Assembly: GCF_000972385.1 (NCBI RefSeq)
Contig: NZ_JXTE01000018.1
Span: forward strand, 55,579-119,578
DNA length: 64,000 bases
Direction: 5' to 3'
From: Streptomyces sp. WM6386
GTDB taxonomy: Bacteria; Actinomycetota; Actinomycetes; Streptomycetales; Streptomycetaceae
Position 1 is the first letter of the stretch. Every line of letters starts with the position of its first letter. Shown in pieces: positions 60,780-64,000 of the stretch. The position numbers were made by a program, and so were the translations under genes. Under the pieces are notes generated by a model, which worked only from the letters and a program-made list of their open reading frames with translations, was not told the origin of the DNA and searched no databases.

Positions 60780-61847
60780 TCAGCGGCCCAGTTCGTAGGC
60801 GAGGACCTCCGCGTCCTCGCTCGCCTTGGTGAACCCCGCCCGGGAGAGCACCCCTTGGGAGGCGATGTTGGCCCGCTCGACCGTCGCGAAGAGAGTGCGC
60901 ACCTCGTCCCGCGCCAGCGACCACCGCGCCAGCTCGCGCAGCGCCTCCGTCGCATAGCCCCTGCCGCGGGCCCCTTCCACGAGGTCGTAGCCGATCTCCA
61001 CCCGGCCCTCCTCGTCGGGGGCGCCATGGAAGCCCATGCCGCCGATCGCGAGATCGTCCTCCCGGCGGACAAGGACGAACAGGCCGAACTCCGGCCGGTG
61101 CACGCCCGCTTCATACGCCTTCAGCACCATCCCGGACGCCTCCCGCGTCCCCTGGAACGGCCCGCCCACGACCCAGTCGAACCCGCCGGAACCGCCCGCG
61201 GCCAGGTCGGCGGCGGCCGCCGGCGAGACGCCCTCCAGGGTGAGCCGGTCCGTGTCGAGCACGAGGTTGTTGTTCCAGCGCCACCCGGTGACCGGGGCAC
61301 GGCCGGGCAGATCCCCGCGGCCGGTGGCCCACAGCAGGGTGCGCCAGTGGTCGGGGCCGGGCTGGACGTGCGGGAAGAGCCGCGTCAGGACGTACTCGGG
61401 GAGATGCGCGGGCGGCTCGTACGCCAGTCCCAGGCCCTCCGCGATGTCGTGCGCGTGCAGCAGCACCTCGGCAACACCCATCGCGGCGAAGCCCTCGCGG
61501 CCCGCGCTGCGGAAGGGGGCGGGGTGGAAGGCGCGGACATGGCGCGGGGTGGTGCGGACGGTGGTCGCGAGGAGCACACCGGTCGTCTCGACGACCTGGA
61601 TGACGCCGGTGTTGTCGGTGCCCTCTTCGAGGACGATCTCGAAGGGCACCCACGCGTCCTGCGCCCGGCCCGCCAACTGCCCCGCGTACGCGATGAGATC
61701 CTCCGCGATGTGTGTCGCCGTCGTCCGGCAGCTCCACTCCACCCGGCCGGCCCGCGCCCCCTCCCAGTCCCGGTCCACCGCCGTCCGCAGCATCGCCACG
61801 GCGCTCTCGACGGCCTCGGTCACGCGTTCCCCACCCATGCCTGTCAT
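60780..61847 (-). CDS. DinB/MDMPI-like N-terminal domain fused to GNAT acetyltransferase
   Basis: 355 residues. Residues 5-175 resemble the mycothiol-dependent maleylpyruvate isomerase N-terminal (DinB-like) bundle (VESAVAMLRTAVDRDWEGARAG, CRTTATHIAEDLIAYAGQL, AAMGVAEVLLHAHDIAEGLGL, with a likely metal-binding His set). Residues 195-353 are a RimJ-type GNAT domain (LDTDRLTLEGVSP, EIGYDLVEGARGRGYATEALREL with the acetyl-CoA loop, VERANIASQGVLSRAGF). An unusual fusion; substrate unknown. Ends 7 bp from the convergent DUF4031 gene. Confidence 0.82.
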   Translation of the reverse strand: MTGMGGERVTEAVESAVAMLRTAVDRDWEGARAGRVEWSCRTTATHIAEDLIAYAGQLAGRAQDAWVPFEIVLEEGTDNTGVIQVVETTGVLLATTVRTTPRHVRAFHPAPFRSAGREGFAAMGVAEVLLHAHDIAEGLGLAYEPPAHLPEYVLTRLFPHVQPGPDHWRTLLWATGRGDLPGRAPVTGWRWNNNLVLDTDRLTLEGVSPAAAADLAAGGSGGFDWVVGGPFQGTREASGMVLKAYEAGVHRPEFGLFVLVRREDDLAIGGMGFHGAPDEEGRVEIGYDLVEGARGRGYATEALRELARWSLARDEVRTLFATVERANIASQGVLSRAGFTKASEDAEVLAYELGR

Positions 61848-61873
61848 GCGGGCAGGTTAGGCGGCCGGACCTG

Positions 61874-62521
61874 TCAGGGCGACAGCATTTCCAGCTCGGC
61901 GGCGAGGTTGTAGCGGGCCGTGGCCTCCCACTCCGCCTGCCCGTACGGCGTCCTGAACAGCCGCGGCAGCTCCAGGAGTTGCCGCAGCACCGCGGCCCGG
62001 CCCTCGCGGAACGCGTCGCTCGGCACGAAGCCGTACTCCTCGCGTACGGCGGCGGTGTAGGCGGCGTACGTCTTCGGCGGTGCCGCCAGGATCGCCAGGT
62101 CCGCGTCGCACAGCACCTGTCCGTCGCGGTCGCCGTCCGCCGCGTCATGAGTGACGGTGAGACGGACGAGCCGGGCCACCTCGGCGGTCCTCGCCTGCGG
62201 CAACCCGGCCTCGGACAGGGCGCGCTCGGCGATCCGGGCCGACCGCTCCTCGTTCTCGGAGCGCTCGGGCAGATACACCGCGTCGTGGAACCAGGCCGCG
62301 AGGCGGACCACGTCCGGGTCGTCGGCGTACTTCTCCAGTACGTCGACGTGGTCGAGGACCGCGGTGAGGTGCGCGAGCGTGTGGTACCGCCGCTGCGGCT
62401 CCTGCCAGCGGGCGAGGAGGTCGTCGGCGTACGCGGTGGCGTCGGGTCCGGTGGACCCGGCGCCCCTGGCTGCTTCCAGGGCGTGGACGAAACGGGTGCG
62501 CAGGGCGTCGAGATCGGCCAT
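61874..62521 (-). CDS. HD-domain metal-dependent phosphohydrolase-like protein
   Basis: 215 residues. RRYHTLAHLTAVLDHVDVLEKYA near 44-66 supplies the first His, LAAWFHDAVYLPERSENEERSA the HD pair, and LTVTHDAADGDRDGQVLCDADLAILAAPP the last ligands. This is the predicted HD-superfamily hydrolase type common in actinobacteria. Substrate unknown; the same strand as the preceding fusion gene, 26 bp away. Confidence 0.85.
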   Translation of the reverse strand: MADLDALRTRFVHALEAARGAGSTGPDATAYADDLLARWQEPQRRYHTLAHLTAVLDHVDVLEKYADDPDVVRLAAWFHDAVYLPERSENEERSARIAERALSEAGLPQARTAEVARLVRLTVTHDAADGDRDGQVLCDADLAILAAPPKTYAAYTAAVREEYGFVPSDAFREGRAAVLRQLLELPRLFRTPYGQAEWEATARYNLAAELEMLSP

Positions 62522-62584
62522 GGGTCCATTCTCTCCCGCCCGCCCCCTGCGCGGCCGGGGCGTCGGCCCCTAGCGTGTAGGGCC

Positions 62585-63250
62585 ATGACTTCTGCTGACG
62601 TACGCGACCCCGAGCTGCCCGGACTCCTCCTGACCACCGAGCGCGACGCGCTGATCCCGCTGCTGCGGTCCCGGCCCGACACGGACTTCGCCCTGCCGAC
62701 CGCCGGGTGTCCGGGCTGGACCGTACGGGACGTGCTCGCGCACTGTTCGTCCGCGCTGATGCGGGTGGTGGAGAGCCGGTTCGAGAAGGGTGTGTTCTCG
62801 CCCGAGTGCAACGACCGGGACATCGCCGAGCGCGCCGACTGGACCAACGCGCGGGTCGTCGACGAGCTGGAGCGCGGCATGACCGAGGCGGGCCCGGCGA
62901 TCGCCAAGGCGGGCGGGGTGCTGGACCTGGTCGCAGTAGGGGAATGGGTGCACGGGGGAGACGTACGGGACGTGCTCGGGGAGCCGGGCGCCTACGGAGG
63001 CCCCGGCTTGCCGCACGCGCTGACGCTGCTCGCCCGGATCACCCGGGAGCAGGGACGGCTGCCGCTGCACGCCGACCTCGACGACGTGGACGAGCCGCTC
63101 ACGCTGGGAGCGGTGTCGGGGGAGCGGACGCCGGCGCGGTTCATCGGGGACGCCGCCACGCTCGTACGTCTTTACGCGGGGCGACCGGTGGCGGGGAGGA
63201 CGTTCGAGCTGGCCGGGGCGGAGGCGGCGGAGCTGAACATCTTCGGCTGA
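62585..63250 (+). CDS. Maleylpyruvate isomerase / mycothiol-dependent DinB-like family protein
   Basis: 221 residues. DinB/MDMPI bundle: LLLTTERDALIPLL, LPTAGCPGWTVRDVLAHCSSALMRVVE with the first metal His, and LVAVGEWVHGGDVRDVLGEP with the later His/Asp, then a C-terminal beta domain (RPVAGRTFELAG). Such proteins use a divalent metal and often mycothiol. Divergent from the HD-domain gene by 63 bp. Confidence 0.8.
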   Translation: MTSADVRDPELPGLLLTTERDALIPLLRSRPDTDFALPTAGCPGWTVRDVLAHCSSALMRVVESRFEKGVFSPECNDRDIAERADWTNARVVDELERGMTEAGPAIAKAGGVLDLVAVGEWVHGGDVRDVLGEPGAYGGPGLPHALTLLARITREQGRLPLHADLDDVDEPLTLGAVSGERTPARFIGDAATLVRLYAGRPVAGRTFELAGAEAAELNIFG

Positions 63251-63371
63251 GTTCTCCCCCGGGCGGGGCTGATCTTGTCGCGGGCGCGGTGGCCACGGGC
63301 GTAGTCTGGAGATTGGACTAGACCTGTAGCCGCCGTTTTCCTGCCCTTCCACCGCCGACGAATGGGGTCCC

Positions 63372-64000
63372 ATGAGCAAGCGTGCAGTCCTGGAGGTGAT
63401 CGCCCTCGACGTCGAGGACGCGGTCGCCGCCCAGGCCGGAGGCGCGGACCGTCTCGAACTGGTCACCGACATGGCGGCCGACGGGCTGACCCCGCCGGTC
63501 GAGACGTTCGCCGGGATCCGCGGGGCCGTCGACATCGCGCTGCGGGTGATGCTGCGGCTCGCGGACGGCTTCGACGCGGGGGACGTCTCCCGGGTGGTCC
63601 GGGTCGCGCGCGAGATGCGGGAGGCCGGGGCGCGGGAGTTCGTCCTCGGCTTCCTCGACGCCGACGGCGGTGTGGACCTGGGGGCCGTGGAGCGGGTGGT
63701 CGCCGAGCTGGACGGGTGCCGCTGGACCTTCCACCGCGCCATCGACCACGCCACCGACCGGGACGCCCTGCGCAAACAGCTGGCGGATCTGCCCGGTCTG
63801 GACACCTACCTCACGGCCGGATCCGCCTCCGGCGTGGACGACGGACTCCCCACGCTGCTCGCCGAGGCGAGTCGACGCGGGGAGCCCGGCTACGAGCAGC
63901 AGCTCCTGGTCGGCGGCGGCCTGACCCTGGACCATGTGCCGGGGCTTCTGGTCGCCGGGTTCGACGCGTTTCACATCGGCGGGGCGGCGCGGCCCGGGGG
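63372..64000 (+). CDS. cutC: CutC family protein (3' end off the right edge)
   Basis: The first 209 residues of a CutC TIM barrel: AVLEVIALDVEDAVAAQAGGADRLELVTDMAADGLTPP at the start, ALRVMLRLADGF, FVLGFLDADGGVD, CRWTFHRAIDHATDRDALRKQL, VGGGLTLDHVPGLL and FHIGGAARPG. CutC was named for copper tolerance in E. coli, though that role is disputed. Start ATG at 63372. The open frame continues past base 64000. Confidence 0.92.
   Translation, partial: MSKRAVLEVIALDVEDAVAAQAGGADRLELVTDMAADGLTPPVETFAGIRGAVDIALRVMLRLADGFDAGDVSRVVRVAREMREAGAREFVLGFLDADGGVDLGAVERVVAELDGCRWTFHRAIDHATDRDALRKQLADLPGLDTYLTAGSASGVDDGLPTLLAEASRRGEPGYEQQLLVGGGLTLDHVPGLLVAGFDAFHIGGAARPG

Overview
The window is a high-GC actinobacterial chromosome segment, almost certainly from a Streptomyces. 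The GC-rich third codon positions, frequent GTG starts, PHO box, dre-like, SoxR-like and CIRCE operators, and a gene order that (from memory) follows the S. coelicolor core region from gpmA through phoU-phoRP, carD, ispDF, cysS, msiK, nagKA, otsAB, metM and groEL2 to murQ all point this way. It is mostly conserved housekeeping DNA interrupted by small accessory islands.

Layout. 1-5.3 kb: an AraC regulator cut by the window edge, a DUF2000 protein, a TIR/NB-ARC/TPR protein and an MFS exporter. 5.4-9.0 kb: gpmA with a 2.7-kb integrated element in its 3' end. The element has a 21-bp core repeat at both ends, arm-type repeats, a truncated tyrosine integrase, a YozE-like protein, a small membrane protein and several long palindromes. 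9.1-13.3 kb: the phosphate-sensing locus phoU / phoR-phoP with a PHO box, and a duplicated scrap of phoP. 13.3-19.1 kb: a lipoprotein, carD, ispD-ispF, cysS and rlmB. 19.2-25.3 kb: a DoxX-like membrane protein, a nucleotidyltransferase, msiK, tRNA-Thr and an aph-GNAT pair. 25.3-38.1 kb: rhomboid-like protein, FAD oxidoreductase, a large secreted Cys-repeat protein, a quinone oxidoreductase with a SoxR box, pentapeptide protein, M1-type peptidase lipoprotein, TerD, ArfB, and an ECF sigma factor bracketed by inverted 81-bp palindromic elements.

38.3-46 kb: the diguanylate cyclase cdgB with Crp-like and BldD-like sites, a carbohydrate-binding membrane protein, a PfkB kinase, nagK-nagA, and a divergent sugar-binding lipoprotein sharing two dre-like (DasR) sites with nagKA. 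46-49.7 kb: otsB and otsA (trehalose) and a GpgS-type glucosyltransferase, next to a palindromic repeat block. 49.8-51.6 kb: a SAM-I riboswitch controlling a threonine-synthase-like gene and a ThiS/MoaD-like sulfur carrier, best read as the metM-metO methionine route. 52-55.6 kb: cold-shock protein, CIRCE-controlled groEL2, and an OYE-family reductase preceded by a leader peptide with a near-perfect Shine-Dalgarno sequence. 55.7-64 kb: phosphodiesterase, a murQ / orphan PTS-EIIB / RpiR cluster for MurNAc-6-phosphate, several small conserved actinobacterial proteins, and cutC cut by the right edge.

Amino sugar and sugar metabolism recur (nagKA, murQ, EIIB, the solute-binding protein, the orphan ABC ATPase msiK, trehalose genes), as does global regulation (PhoRP, CarD, c-di-GMP, DasR-type and RpiR-type control). 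No biosynthetic gene cluster, rRNA or CRISPR array was seen.
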